In this document: positions 1 through 14,921 of the stretch, piece by piece
Position numbering within the stretch: position 1 is the stretch's first letter
Layout: every line of letters starts with the position of its first letter
Source: Tillus elongatus
Taxonomy: Eukaryota > Arthropoda > Insecta > Coleoptera > Cleridae
Assembly: GCA_964006375.1 (NCBI GenBank)
Contig: OZ023265.1
Location: 12,349,295-12,413,294 of the forward strand
Direction of reading: 5' to 3'
Length of the DNA stretch: 64,000 nucleotides
The notes under the pieces: model-generated
The model's database searches: none
The model's input: only the letters and a program-made list of their open reading frames with translations
What the model was told of the DNA's origin: nothing
Position numbers and translations under genes: made by a program

Positions 1-1362
1 GCTGTCTCTATAGTTGTACGGTAACTCAGGGCCTCTATGAAAGGGGTCTTCCACGGATCGGCGTCTCTCTCTGTCGACGAGCACCTTGGCACGCTTGGTG
101 GCCTTCGCCAGAGGTGACGTTAAAAGTCCAGGTGTGGAAAAGATTTTGAATGTTGTTGTGTTTGTCGGTGGTTTTATTTCAGACAGGCGGCCGCAACGGA
201 GCTTTGCATAAATAAGTCCATCGTTCACTTCTGTCTGTATCAGCGGAGCGACCTGGGGGGGGGGGGGGGGGGGGTCCCGCATTCCAAAGCTGCGGTCTTC
301 CCGGTGGCGTGGGGGCACTAGCAAAGCGGCTGACTACAAGTTGGTTTGATCCCGGTGGCGGTCTAGTCACGATCAAGTCACCCAAAGTGGTCTCCCGTGG
401 CGCAGCCCTCTTGGTCCTGGATCTGGACGACAGCTGGGATATTTCGGGCTGCAGTAGGTCTCCACCCTTACTGGCGATCGAAACAGACTGGCGATACCCG
501 GTGTCCCGACCGTCCTGAAGGCACTGTTTGGAGGCTTTTTTTTTTTTTACTTGGTAGGGAGGACTTTCTTTATTTTGTCGAGGAAATTTCCACCTCCCTT
601 GGGAGACACTTCCTCAGGTCATAGAGGGTCTGTATGACTGCATCGCATGCTTGAGGGTCCATAATTAATTAGTGATAGTAGAAATTAGAACAAGCCGTTA
701 GCTGATCTTGATATTGCACATAGTGTTGGCTTTTAATCCGCATATTGCATGCCTGCTTGAATCGACCACCCCGATGCCTTGCTTTGGTGATCCCGGGACG
801 CTTTTGCCCGCTTAACGGCTTAAAATTTACAACCCCTCTTCGTGATACCGTCCGTATAACTCGCGAATATTTCTGTTTCTGACTCTAGTCTCTAATAAAT
901 TAATTTGTTATCCAATAAGTTAGTTTAAACGTGTGGTATTTCGGGAGAATCCCTTGTGTAAATACTTCTTTGTATATATTTTGTAAATATTTCACCACTC
1001 CTACTTTTGTAAATAGATTATTTGTTTTATACGGTGTTGCATTCAACGCTTCCCAACCAATCCACCCCAACCTAATACGCAACATTCTGATCTCTAATAT
1101 ACAGGCCATAATTAAGGAGTCCTGAGGGACTTCGCCTGAGGACTTAGGTGAACCCTGTCTCCACTGCAGTTTACCCTGGGTCCGGGTAGTTGTAAATAGC
1201 AACCGAGAACAGAGATATAGTCCTGAGGGAGCGCAGCGTCTTCCTTTAAACCCACGCTGCTGGCGCCTGAGCAAATCCTGTAATAAAGCTGTATTGATAA
1301 GGTTATCCCGTGGAAACCTCCCCATATTAGGGAAAGATAACCTTACCCCAATTTGACCCTTC

Positions 1363-1365
<3 letters not shown>
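1..1365. repeat. GC-rich repeat unit, copy 1 (5' end outside window), possible LTR
   Basis: This is the left copy of a unit found again at 4925-6279, nearly identical base for base except for a longer G-run (about 256-274). It is much richer in GC than its surroundings. It ends in TTCACA immediately before an (AT)n tract, as does the second copy. It contains a TATA-like CATAAATAA (near 207) and an AATAAA (near 1283), which would fit a long terminal repeat, but no gag or pol lies beside it. Open frames inside it have no recognisable domain. Confidence 0.6.

Positions 1366-1449
<84 letters not shown>
1366..1449. repeat. (AT)n microsatellite
   Basis: Perfect alternating AT. It directly abuts the end of the GC-rich unit; the equivalent tract in the second copy (6280-6347) is shorter. 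Confidence 0.95.
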
Positions 1450-1457
<8 letters not shown>

Positions 1458-1519
1458 GTTTCACTGAAAATTTGTTCATTAATCATAAATAATTATATTT
1501 TATCTGCTTTGATTTTCAG

Positions 1520-1615
1520 GGAGAAAAATAAACGCTTTGCTGAACAAGGTGCAGCTTTAGTATGTGCTTGTTCTTTAGGCCTAATTAGTAAAGAAGAACT
1601 AATCAAAGATGGGAG
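1520..1615 (+). pseudogene. Duplicated last exon, broken by mariner
   Basis: A splice acceptor (TTGATTTTCAG) precedes a reading frame identical to the intact exon at 6418-6526, including the peptide FAEQGAALVCACSLGLIS. Copy 1 departs from copy 2 at about 1615, where mariner sequence begins, so the last codons and the native stop are lost. The broken copy would end in a foreign tail. The gene itself is not recognised. Confidence 0.7.
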
Positions 1616-3580
<1,965 letters not shown>

Positions 3581-3581
3581 T

Positions 3582-3900
3582 TTAACGTGCCCAACATCGC
3601 ATGGACACGGGACCGACAGCTTTATGCCCCCTCCGAAGGGCGGAATGTGCAGACATTAATATTGCGGTATGTACTGAAAAAATGAAAGGGGAACCCTGGG
3701 AATCCTTCGGATTAGAGGCACATGTTCTTACCACTGAACCACTGAGGCTCTGAGCAGAAAAAGTGTAACTCAACATAGTGTGCCACTTAAAATTTAAGGG
3801 CACTTTACACCCCTGCTCAAGGGGTAAGTTCAAAGACACCAAAACTTACGCAATCATGTGTCTCCCTTGAAAACAAAGTCGATGTGTCTCTGCTTCTTTT
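3582..3900 (-). mobile_element. Probable tRNA-derived SINE
   Basis: The minus strand from about 3752 to 3686 reads like a tRNA head. An A-box-like TGGTTCAGTGGTAAGA is followed by CCTCTAATCCGAAGG in the anticodon-arm position and a B-box-like GGGTTCC. The cloverleaf arms are not cleanly paired, so it is not a functional tRNA. The non-tRNA body continues toward 3582. Boundaries are approximate. Confidence 0.5.
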
Positions 3901-3948
3901 TTTATTCGGATATTTTCCAAGTGGGACATTTTAATTGGCATACCCTAT

Positions 3949-4041
<93 letters not shown>
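3949..4041. repeat. (AC)n-(AT)n compound microsatellite
   Basis: (AC)n at 3949-3973 runs directly into (AT)n at 3974-4041. Confidence 0.95.
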
Positions 4042-4042
<1 letters not shown>

Positions 4043-4045
<3 letters not shown>

Positions 4046-4206
4046 CATGAAGTGACTTAATCGTCATTAGATAATCTAATTAATTAACAGGGGAATAGAT
4101 CCATACCATCTGCATTTAATTTAATTTAATTTTGTTATTAAAACATTCACAAATATTTGATAAAATATAGTTTCAAGAGCGCGTCGAGAGATCGGTGGAA
4201 AGGCAG
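4043..4206. repeat. 164-bp direct repeat, copy 1
   Basis: This segment, starting TGTCATGAAGTGACTTAATC, recurs at 4342-4505 with at most one or two differences. Each copy is preceded by an (AT)n tract. The second copy continues into the GC-rich unit; this one does not. Confidence 0.9.
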
Positions 4207-4207
4207 T

Positions 4208-6279
<2,072 letters not shown>

Positions 6280-6347
<68 letters not shown>
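6280..6347. repeat. (AT)n microsatellite
   Basis: AT tract between the GC-rich unit and the last exon of the unidentified gene. Confidence 0.95.
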
Positions 6348-6355
<8 letters not shown>

Positions 6356-6417
6356 GTTTCACTGAAAATTTGTTCATTAATCATAAATAATTATATTTTA
6401 TCTGCTTTGATTTTCAG

Positions 6418-6526
6418 GGAGAAAAATAAACGCTTTGCTGAACAAGGTGCAGCTTTAGTATGTGCTTGTTCTTTAGGCCTAATTAGTAAAGAAGAACTAA
6501 TCAAAGATGGGAGTGTTTTAGAATAA
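6418..6526 (+). CDS. Last exon of an unrecognised gene
   Basis: A consensus acceptor (CTGCTTTGATTTTCAG) is followed by 36 codons and a TAA at 6524. The first base completes a codon begun in an upstream exon that must lie left of the window. The peptide includes EKNKRFAEQGAALVCACSLG and ends GSVLE. An AATAAA at about 6534 follows the stop, as expected for a 3' end. A nearly identical copy lies 4.9 kb upstream, interrupted by mariner, so this copy is the more likely functional one. I do not recognise the protein family. The gene converges on the asteroid gene about 390 bp away. Confidence 0.55.
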
Positions 6527-6919
6527 ACAATATGAATAAATAAATAAATTATTTTTATGGCCTTTTTTTTATTTTTACAAATTTTTTCCAATTTTGCACA
6601 CACTTCATGTGCTCCATTTCTTTCCTTATCCCTAAGTGCTGCATTTTAAAAAGTTCTGATACAAAGACTATGGCTGCATTCACCAGACACCAGCAGCTGA
6701 ATTTGAGCGCTCATAATGTCATGTAGTTTTGATGTGATTCTTCTGATTGTGACTTGGCAACTATTTTGACATCACTGCACAGCTTAGGAGCGCGTTTCCT
6801 TGGCTGGAATTGACTGTGTATTATTGTAAAAGTAACGAAAACTAAATAAAAAACTGTTTTGTTTTTTCACATACTGTATCAACTCTGTTTCAGATGATCT
6901 ACCACTTTATTATTAAGTC
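6527..6919. other. Convergent intergenic region
   Basis: It holds the probable 3' UTR of the upstream gene (AATAAA near 6534) and the 3' side of the asteroid gene (minus-strand AATAAA at about 6905-6910). Nothing else is seen. Confidence 0.5.
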
Positions 6920-8965
6920 CTATGTTGTCTTGAAAATGACTCTTGTAAAATTCTTCACAACATTTAGCACTGCAGGACAGTCCGACAAAAGCTGATTCAC
7001 ATATTCCTCCACATTTGCTTGCTTTCTCAAGTTATCTACCATATTATATAAGAATGTACCGTTGAAATAATATGAAATATCATAATGTGGAAATGGAAAA
7101 TTCAAAATATAATTCAAGAATTGTATATGATGGAAACAGTTCTGAAACTCAGCTAAATCATGAACCAACAACCTATCGAAGATGCCACGGAATGTTTTCA
7201 TTTTGCTGAACATCTGAAAATACTGGATTAAAGATTTCATACAAAACACAGCATTCTGGTAATCAATGTGTTTAATAAGTTCATTAAAGTTTGTTGCATC
7301 ATGTAGTTCATCATCGTTACTCAAAATTGTATCAAATTTTGACCCAAACTGCTTAAAAAACTCACTACTAGACCGGCAAAATCCTATCTGCTTGTCTATA
7401 TACAAGTTAACGATAATGAGAAGAACAAATGCGTAAACAAATGGTTTCTTGTTGGTGTCAGATGATGAATTTAACATCCAGTAATTTAAAACTACCAAAA
7501 ACAGATGCCAGTTCTCTGGAAAACAAGATAAATATTCTTCAAAAAAGGTATGGTCTCTTTTAAGCACATTCAAGAAGATACTTCTTAATTCTTCCCGGCC
7601 TAATTGTTGAATTTCTACTAAATTTGGCAAGGATCCATCATGCAAATGTAATTTGTATTTTTGAATGCTGTTATTTTCATCTCTGGTGTAATAAGTAAGA
7701 GGTTTTGTTTCTGGCCCAATAAGAATTCTTTGCAAAGCTGATATAACATCAAGGCTTATGTTTAAAGACGATGGTTTTGAAAGATCTTCAACTTGTGGAA
7801 CACAGAAATAACAATTCAATGTTATTATATCCATGAAATCAGATGGAAAAATAGCTTTCCTGAATTTAGTTAGAAAATCATCTGGGATATTGGATAACAT
7901 ACTATGTTTCACAGTAACAGTTGAGGCTTTTGTAAGATCCACTCTAGATTCATTATTTATTGTGCAAGCACCATCAGTGGTTACTCCTTTTATAGGCGAA
8001 TCTAAGCTGTCCGATTCAATCTTCGGGAGAACCTCAAATTCTAAATATTTGAGAGTGTCTGGATCTACACATGTGTATGCATCTATAGCTTTTTGTAATT
8101 TTTCTGTCAACAATGTACGATCTGCCTGCTTAAATTTGTTTACAATATCCGTGTGAGCAGAACTGAATGTTTTATCTTTCAGCCAATTAACAACACCTAT
8201 TATTCTCCTGTGGCTTATTGACTGTTCTGGTATTAAATCTAAATTCAATGTTTTATAAAACTCTTTAAAGTCTTTTACATCCATGTAATCATTGCCTAAA
8301 ATTGCTGCAAGAAGGGGTAAATTTGCCTTGTCCATTCCCCCAAAAGTATTTAAAAAATTATCGGGTCTATAAATTTTACATCGTAGGTATTGCTCACTTT
8401 TATCAGAATTGTGTGTGGATTTTAGTCGTAAGTTGAAATTACTGAAAGGTATATACATGACATCAAATATGAAAAAATCAGAATCATAACTCAGCACTGG
8501 ACAACTCAACTTTCTGGCCAGAGCGGCAATGACACTATCACTTTCAAACTCACTTTGAAAACACTTGACATTCAATTCCATTACAGTGCTTTTAAAAACT
8601 TCATGTAAAAGTAGAGGTATATTGAAAAATTTTCCCTCTGTTTTACTGTTCAATAACTTGCAGTTTTTAGCTCGCTTTGCCAATCGTTGCCTTGCAGTTT
8701 CCAGTTTCCGTTCTTCATAGCCTCCATCGAAAATCACAACTGGTTTTATCTGGCATGAAGATAACGTTTCAAAAAACTTGCAAACCATCTGGCGAAATAT
8801 GTCATAGTCTCCACCGAAGCAGTGGTTGGAGTCACAATATTGTTGGTATATTTGACAACGGGCACTGTTGCCATCGATGATAAGGTGTGTCTTAGATAGC
8901 TTATAATCCTCAAAATATACTTTGGATCTATTCTCGATGAACGATGTAAGTCCCTGAATTCCCAT
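6920..8965 (-). CDS. ast: Asteroid-type XPG/FEN1-like nuclease-fold protein
   Basis: A single-exon reading frame of 681 residues, close to the usual length of ASTE1/asteroid proteins. It begins MGIQGLTSFI, the typical start of the XPG N-terminal domain. I chose the ATG at 8965-8963, which has A at -3 and G at +4; an in-frame TTG just upstream is not a likely start. Acidic residues of the nuclease fold are visible: Asp31 in IIDGNS, Asp80 in VVIFDGG, Glu141 and Asp143 in the XPG-I motif (SEFESDSVIAAL), and Asp161 and Asp163 in LSYDSDFF. Residues 200-240 (GGMDKANLPLLAAILGNDYM) match the helical domain following XPG-I. In Drosophila, asteroid is linked genetically to EGF-receptor signalling; its biochemical activity is poorly known. 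The lack of introns is notable beside intron-bearing neighbours. No frameshift is seen, so it looks functional. Confidence 0.9.
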   Translation of the reverse strand: MGIQGLTSFIENRSKVYFEDYKLSKTHLIIDGNSARCQIYQQYCDSNHCFGGDYDIFRQMVCKFFETLSSCQIKPVVIFDGGYEERKLETARQRLAKRAKNCKLLNSKTEGKFFNIPLLLHEVFKSTVMELNVKCFQSEFESDSVIAALARKLSCPVLSYDSDFFIFDVMYIPFSNFNLRLKSTHNSDKSEQYLRCKIYRPDNFLNTFGGMDKANLPLLAAILGNDYMDVKDFKEFYKTLNLDLIPEQSISHRRIIGVVNWLKDKTFSSAHTDIVNKFKQADRTLLTEKLQKAIDAYTCVDPDTLKYLEFEVLPKIESDSLDSPIKGVTTDGACTINNESRVDLTKASTVTVKHSMLSNIPDDFLTKFRKAIFPSDFMDIITLNCYFCVPQVEDLSKPSSLNISLDVISALQRILIGPETKPLTYYTRDENNSIQKYKLHLHDGSLPNLVEIQQLGREELRSIFLNVLKRDHTFFEEYLSCFPENWHLFLVVLNYWMLNSSSDTNKKPFVYAFVLLIIVNLYIDKQIGFCRSSSEFFKQFGSKFDTILSNDDELHDATNFNELIKHIDYQNAVFCMKSLIQYFQMFSKMKTFRGIFDRLLVHDLAEFQNCFHHIQFLNYILNFPFPHYDISYYFNGTFLYNMVDNLRKQANVEEYVNQLLSDCPAVLNVVKNFTRVIFKTT

Positions 8966-9210
8966 GTTCAACCGATTCTCAGAAAAGCTGACTCGTAGAA
9001 GTAAAACAATAGCTTTTAAAAATGTATGTTAACTAGTACTGAATCTTGTTAAAAATTCGGTGTTTACGCTGTAGTTACTGGCTTATCAAATGAGATTAGA
9101 ACTCAATTGAAAGACTTTCATTTTAATTGGTTCACTATTTATTCTATGCATGAAAAACGTTATTTTTGTAGTTAGATCCCTTATCACTTTAGTTTTAGTA
9201 TAACTTTAAG
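8966..9210. other. Upstream region of asteroid
   Basis: AT-rich sequence where the asteroid promoter should lie. No clear core promoter element can be singled out. Confidence 0.3.
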
Positions 9211-9218
9211 GTTATAAG

Positions 9219-10192
<974 letters not shown>

Positions 10193-10213
10193 GTTATAAG
10201 TTATAGTTATAAC

Positions 10214-11398
10214 CACAGAACACTTCCTCTTCCTATGGAAGGGAAACGCCAATACTGACGTTTTGAACAATATTGCAGCGCCCATGGCGGACGCGATGAA
10301 TTGATAAGTCACAAACAGGAAATTTGATTTGATTTTCATTTGTCAAATCCAAATCAGTTTTATTTCATTTTATACCGCTGTCAGTTAAGCGGTTAAATTA
10401 GTCAAATAGTTTTTTTTAAGGATTTTTATAGCGAAAGCAAAAGAAGTTATGTTTTAATAAGAGATATACGCCTGTTTTCGGCATTGCAATCGTAGGAAAA
10501 ATTAGCAATTTGAACCTTCTAACACTTTATAACTATGTTTTCACTATCGATTTGGTCAATGGAAAATCAAACAAAATTACACTTGTGTTTTATTAGAACA
10601 GTATTGCTATGACATTTATTGAAAAACCAATTTAAAACTGGTACTTTATCCTCATCAAGGAAATGACTATCACAAACATAAAACCTATCGTAAATGTCTT
10701 GTGGATACAAACCAAGCATCTTAGGATTTTCTACATCTTTCACCCAGTCATCAAATTGGTCTTTTGATGATTTCAACAGGAAACGATATATTTTGCTAAA
10801 TAAATCCCGGAACAACAATAAATCGTTTTCTTGGTTGGTATCATGTTTATATCCACAAAGCTTCTGTAAGAAAACTTTATTTACTTATAACTTATGAACT
10901 ATTAAAACTTTTAGAAGAAACTTTGCCTGAAGACTAAAACAGTTGTAATGTTCCACCAACACGCCTCGAACTATAAAAGCGTCTTGTTTTTTTGTTAAGA
11001 AAACTGAAAATAGAATTGAAATTACATGTTTATTTAAACACAAAGCTTATGATAACGTTAATATTTTGATTCACAAAAAGCACCTTTAAAACACAAAATC
11101 GACGAGAAATGAAAACACTGTAAACTATCCACTAAAACTTAATATATAGGTAAATACTTAATCGAAAGAAACGTTTAACAACAAACTTGTATTATAATCA
11201 TACAATGAAAAAACCCAAAAAAATTACATTCAAAACATTTGAATTTTGAATGTATGATAAAATGGCGCACTAAACAGCTCGTTCCGTAGAATTATAGCAC
11301 TGCCAGCGACATCTATGATATGCGATGACCGAACTAGATCCCTAATGACGTTCAGGTTAGCTCCAATTAGGTGAAACTTCTATAGGGAGTGTTCTGTG
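10214..11398 (-). mobile_element. Candidate P-element-like transposon carrying a THAP exon
   Basis: The left end reads CACAGAACACTTCC and the right end is the near-perfect inverse, GGGAGTGTTCTGTG. The terminal CA...TG matches P-superfamily ends. A THAP-like exon lies inside on the minus strand; P transposases have an N-terminal THAP domain. The same 16-bp right end, TAGGGAGTGTTCTGTG, is left as a scar with an 8-bp target duplication at 12583-12598. The octamers flanking this copy do not match each other (GTTATAAC and ATGTCAGC), so one flank may have been deleted. No downstream catalytic domain is seen. Confidence 0.5.
10567..10863 (-). CDS. THAP-like zinc-finger exon (partial)
   Basis: An acceptor (TTTTCTTACAG, minus strand, ending at 10864) opens a frame of about 98 codons. 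It contains KLCGYKHD, WVKD and a late FYVCDSHF, the C-x2-H pair of a C2CH THAP finger. The first Cys pair would be partly in an upstream exon that I could not find. THAP domains bind DNA and occur in host regulators and in P transposases. The position between P-like terminal repeats favours a transposase exon; a host THAP gene fragment is the alternative. Confidence 0.5.
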   Translation of the reverse strand, partial: KLCGYKHDTNQENDLLLFRDLFSKIYRFLLKSSKDQFDDWVKDVENPKMLGLYPQDIYDRFYVCDSHFLDEDKVPVLNWFFNKCHSNTVLIKHKCNFV

Positions 11399-11767
11399 AT
11401 GTCAGCTCAACAGGGTTTTAAAAGTCACAAAAAAGAATTTGAAATCAGACAGATTAAATTCATAAGAGACACTATGAGTCCTCTGTCATTAATCGAACAT
11501 CTCAGTTAAAAAAAAATATTCGATGGATTTGAGGTTGAGCTGGAGCCTTCAGTAGAAGCAGCTTGACAAGACGGATCCCAGAACTATTTAAAGAAAGACT
11601 GGCAAAAATAAAATCAGATTTATTAAATGTGCAATACGTTTGCACCACGGCAGATATTTGGGTTGGGAAAAGAAAAAGCTGCTTTAGAGTTACCTGTCAC
11701 TGGATTAATGACTTCAGGCCGCAAATCAGTCACACTGGCCTGTCAGAGGTTTAGAGGTACTCATTCC

Positions 11768-12181
11768 CATGATATAATGACTTAGAAGAGATATGATATT
11801 GCGCATATGCCCCGCCCCCTCCTATGACGTCACGCGGTGAGTAACGTTATAGAAGTCCAACTACACACTTAAACAAAGTCATTCGCAATCAAAGAGTTTC
11901 TATACGTCAGTTTAATGCGGTTGAAGTTACGCCTTTATTGTCTTTTTCAGATAATATAGATCGCAACACTAAATTTAATCTTTTTCATTTTTATTACTTC
12001 CAACTGTATGCACTTAAATATTAGTAAAATACGTGATTTGTTAAGAGGTTGTGATAAAACGTCATACCTCACTGCACGACAGCATATCATTGTTGCATTG
12101 GACTCACCACTTGACACCATGCGCGTGACAGGTCTAAAAATAGGTAGTCTGAATATCATATCTCTCGTTATTTGTATCATG
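11768..12181. mobile_element. 414-bp terminal-inverted-repeat insertion with 40-bp flanking repeats
   Basis: The insert starts CATGATA and ends TATCATG. The two ends form an imperfect inverted repeat of about 33 bp that also shares GAGATATGATATT. It interrupts the hAT transposase frame between LSEV and RGTHSY. It is flanked by a perfect 40-bp direct repeat (11728-11767 and 12182-12221) that is native transposase sequence, so the insertion duplicated 40 bp of target. No coding region is inside. Confidence 0.8.
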
Positions 12182-12582
12182 AGTCACACTGGCCTGTCAG
12201 AGGTTTAGAGGTACTCATTCCTATGCTCGGATAGCTAGCACCTTGAAAGATATACACATACACATACGGACTAGACAATAAGAAAATCGTTGTCACAGTC
12301 ACTGATAATAGCTCGAATTTCGTCATTTAAAGAATTGGGGCTGACACTGCCTATTAAATCTTGTATCCAAGAGATGACTCACCAGGATATTTTGCTCGAT
12401 AATAATAAGGTTGAGGAAAACAATGACCGTAATGAATTGGATGATGAATGCATCGAAGAAATTACATTTATAGTAATTGGTGATGACGAGGAGAAATTCT
12501 CGATAAGCAACATAGGCTACCAAATCACGTACGTTGTGCGAGTCATACTATTAATTTAATCTGTACCACTGATTGCAACAAA

Positions 12583-12598
12583 TAGGGAGTGTTCTGTG
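12583..12598. mobile_element. 16-bp transposon scar (P-type excision footprint)
   Basis: TAGGGAGTGTTCTGTG sits between two perfect copies of GCAACAAA (12575-12582 and 12599-12606) inside the hAT transposase frame. The 16 bp equal the right terminus of the P-like element ending at 11398. P transposase cuts leave about 17 nt of terminal repeat beside the 8-bp duplication, which this scar closely resembles. Confidence 0.7.
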
Positions 12599-14062
12599 GC
12601 AACAAAGCAATAAATGCCAATGTCATTTTAAAGCTGAGACACTCAGGCTATAGACAAGTGTAAACGTACCATGGAAAAAAGCAGTATGGGCGAAATCTTC
12701 AGAGGTCATCATAGAAACACGCTAGGTCGTACACTTTCTTTACCAGCGATAACACGCTGGAATTTATATTATCATTCTATAAAGCAGATTTTGAAGAACA
12801 AACACAAACTGGAAGTTTTATTCGAAAAGCTGAATTTAAAGAATTGCTCTCAACGAAAATGGACTTTTGTATCTGGAAGAGTACTTGCGAAAGGCAAAAC
12901 TAATGCTTTTATGCTCTTCTAACTTCATGTTTAGCTTCACTGAAAAATAAACTTGATGAGTTGGCACCTAAGATAAATCTGAAGTTTGCATTACCGTTGG
13001 TCAATGCTTGCTTACAAGAATTGCAAACTAGATTTAGGCTTTTCTTTAGCTTATTAGATTCAAAGATAAATGACGCTATAATAGCTTCCGTTTTACATCC
13101 CCAATTTAAGCTACGATGGTTTAACATAATCAGTAAAACATATGATCAAAATGCATCTGCAATAGAAAAAATTGCGAACAATAAATTTATTGACGTTGAA
13201 TGTCTACAGAAAACATCTCAAACAGATTTTATACAAACTTTAAATGCATTTTTTGGTTTTGACGAATCTGACAACATTCCTGGCATAAGTTTCTCCTAGA
13301 CTGAATCCAGTTTGTCTCAAACTGCCAATATAATAAAAAATAAATCAGAATTGGAATATCTGCAATATACGTATTAGTGATATTGGAATTACTCTGAAGA
13401 TGTTGGACGATTATCCAACTATGAAGAAAATATTCATCAAATATAATACACCATTGCCATCATCTGCAGCAGTCGAGAGACTATTTTCATTTTCTACGAT
13501 AATAAATAGTCCCAGGAGGCATTCCCTATCAGATAATATTTTCGAAAAACTTGTAGTATTAAAGAATCACCTGTGATTATTATTAATATTATATTTTTTT
13601 TCCTTTTCTATTTGTAATTCATTTTTGATGTGTGTTTTTTCCTGATATAACTATCTGAATTTCGAATTTCATTACAAAGTATAGACTATTATATATTTTG
13701 TTGTAAAATTTACACTATATTATCGAAGAATTTAAACTATCTCATTTAGTTTTCGGTATCCCATTTTCTACATATGTAGGTATGAGTTTTATGTTTCAGT
13801 TAAATAAATTATTAAAAATAACAGACTTATGTCATGCTTATATATCCCATGTATACAGCTTATACTTGAGTGATTAACAAACAAGAAGATATTGTTTTAA
13901 ACAAAAATCTACCCGTACTTGTTACTCGTGTTTTTAAGAGTATTACTCGTAACCGTAAGTCTGTCTTTGACAACATACGAGTAATTACTTACAAATAAAT
14001 ATTCCGAGTACTCGTACTCAAAATTTTTACGCATACTTTTAGAAATATCGTGCCCAGCTCTG

Positions 14063-14612
14063 GTGTCAAATTAATATCAACAATAGCTGTAAAGTGTCAA
14101 CGTTTCTATGGACATTGAACAGCTGTGATCTGTGATGTGATAATGAATGTTGACATTTGACAGGCCTTTGACAGTGAGTCACTGCATCGTATACCTAAAC
14201 CTAAAAGCTAAAAGTAATGCATACCTATTTCTATTAGCTTTTTTTCTGGAACGTGCTGGATAATAAACAGTCTTAAGTTGTATTAACAATTAAATCTGCA
14301 TTAAATTTAGTGACCGAATACTTATTTAATACCTGTTAAAGATTAAAGAGGGATTACTGAAACAAATTCTAGTCTTTAACGTTAGATAAATATAAGATAA
14401 AAGGCCCCCCTCTTTAGATCGTAGTAGCCGTGGAAAGTTTAAGTCAAACAATTGAATGTAAGATTTGCTAGCACAAAACGTCATTAAAATTAGCGTCTAC
14501 AAAACAGAAAACGATTAAGTTGTGTTAAACTGAACGTTCGCTTAAATATAAAACTTTTGCTTTACTTTTATATTTAGTACCTAGTTCAGGTTTGCAGAAA
14601 AACTAAGGAGCG
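14063..14612. other. Upstream region of the RING finger gene
   Basis: AT-rich sequence with no recognised repeat, where the promoter and 5' UTR of the RING gene should lie. The 5' UTR before the ATG includes AACTAAGGAGCG. No convincing TATA or initiator motif can be singled out. Confidence 0.3.
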
Positions 14613-14884
14613 ATGTCTGTAAGTATGTTATTCTCAGTCATAAGTAACGTTATTAATGAATGTGCTTTCAGCAACTCACATATGAAGTTTTAACAATGTT
14701 GTTGAGGTGCCCTGTTTGCCTTGCACATAATAAACAAGCAAAAATGTTTGTTTGTTGTGTAGGACACAATGTGTGTGGCAAGTGCATGCCCAAACTTGAT
14801 AAATGTCCACTATGCAATGGATGCTTTAGAGGTACTAGAAACTTCGTTGCAGAAAGCTTGTTGCCCCATCTTCAAATTATCAAA
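14613..14884 (+). CDS. SIAH-like RING finger protein, exons 1 and 2
   Basis: Exon 1 (14613-14618) encodes only Met-Ser and is followed by GTAAGT. A 53-bp intron ends in TGCTTTCAG, and exon 2 (14672-14884) encodes 71 residues before another GTAAGT. The joined protein has a complete C3HC4 RING: Cys15, Cys18, Cys31, His34, Cys37, Cys40, Cys47 and Cys50. The spacing, CPVCLA...GHNVCGKC...CPLC, and the trailing TRNFVAE resemble SIAH/Sina E3 ubiquitin ligases, which use the RING to recruit an E2 enzyme. The SIAH zinc-finger and TRAF-like domains do not follow. Exon 2 ends in phase 0; the best candidate next exon is at 32730, also phase 0. Confidence 0.85.
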
Positions 14885-14921
14885 GTAAGTTAATATTTTT
14901 TGTGTAGTCCCTAGATAAATG

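Larger units (their letters stand above)
11399..14062 (+). mobile_element. Decayed hAT transposon with transposase fragments
   Basis: Plus-strand frames read through a degraded hAT transposase in order. The pieces are FIRDTMSPLSLIEHLS (about 11460-11515), YVCTTADIWVGKRKSCFRV (about 11640-11690), GTHSYARIASTLKDIHT (about 12215-12260), LPNHVRCASHTINLICTTD (about 12518-12574), LSLPAITRWNLYYHSI (about 12740-12780), and the C-terminal dimerisation region [14 protein letters not shown] (about 13456-13497) ending near 13575. The right end GTGCCCAGCTCTG (to 14062) is an hAT-type terminal repeat; the left end is missing at the P-like element. Stops, frameshifts and two secondary insertions show that it is dead. 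Confidence 0.85.

Noticed and set aside
900..1364. 154-codon minus-strand frame, repeated as a longer frame at 5814-6377
   Set aside because: It has no recognisable domain, lies in the GC-rich repeat and runs into the AT tract in copy 2. Identity between copies reflects DNA duplication, not coding constraint.
3686..3752. Functional tRNA gene on the minus strand
   Set aside because: The A- and B-box-like words are present but the anticodon and acceptor stems do not pair; a SINE head fits better.
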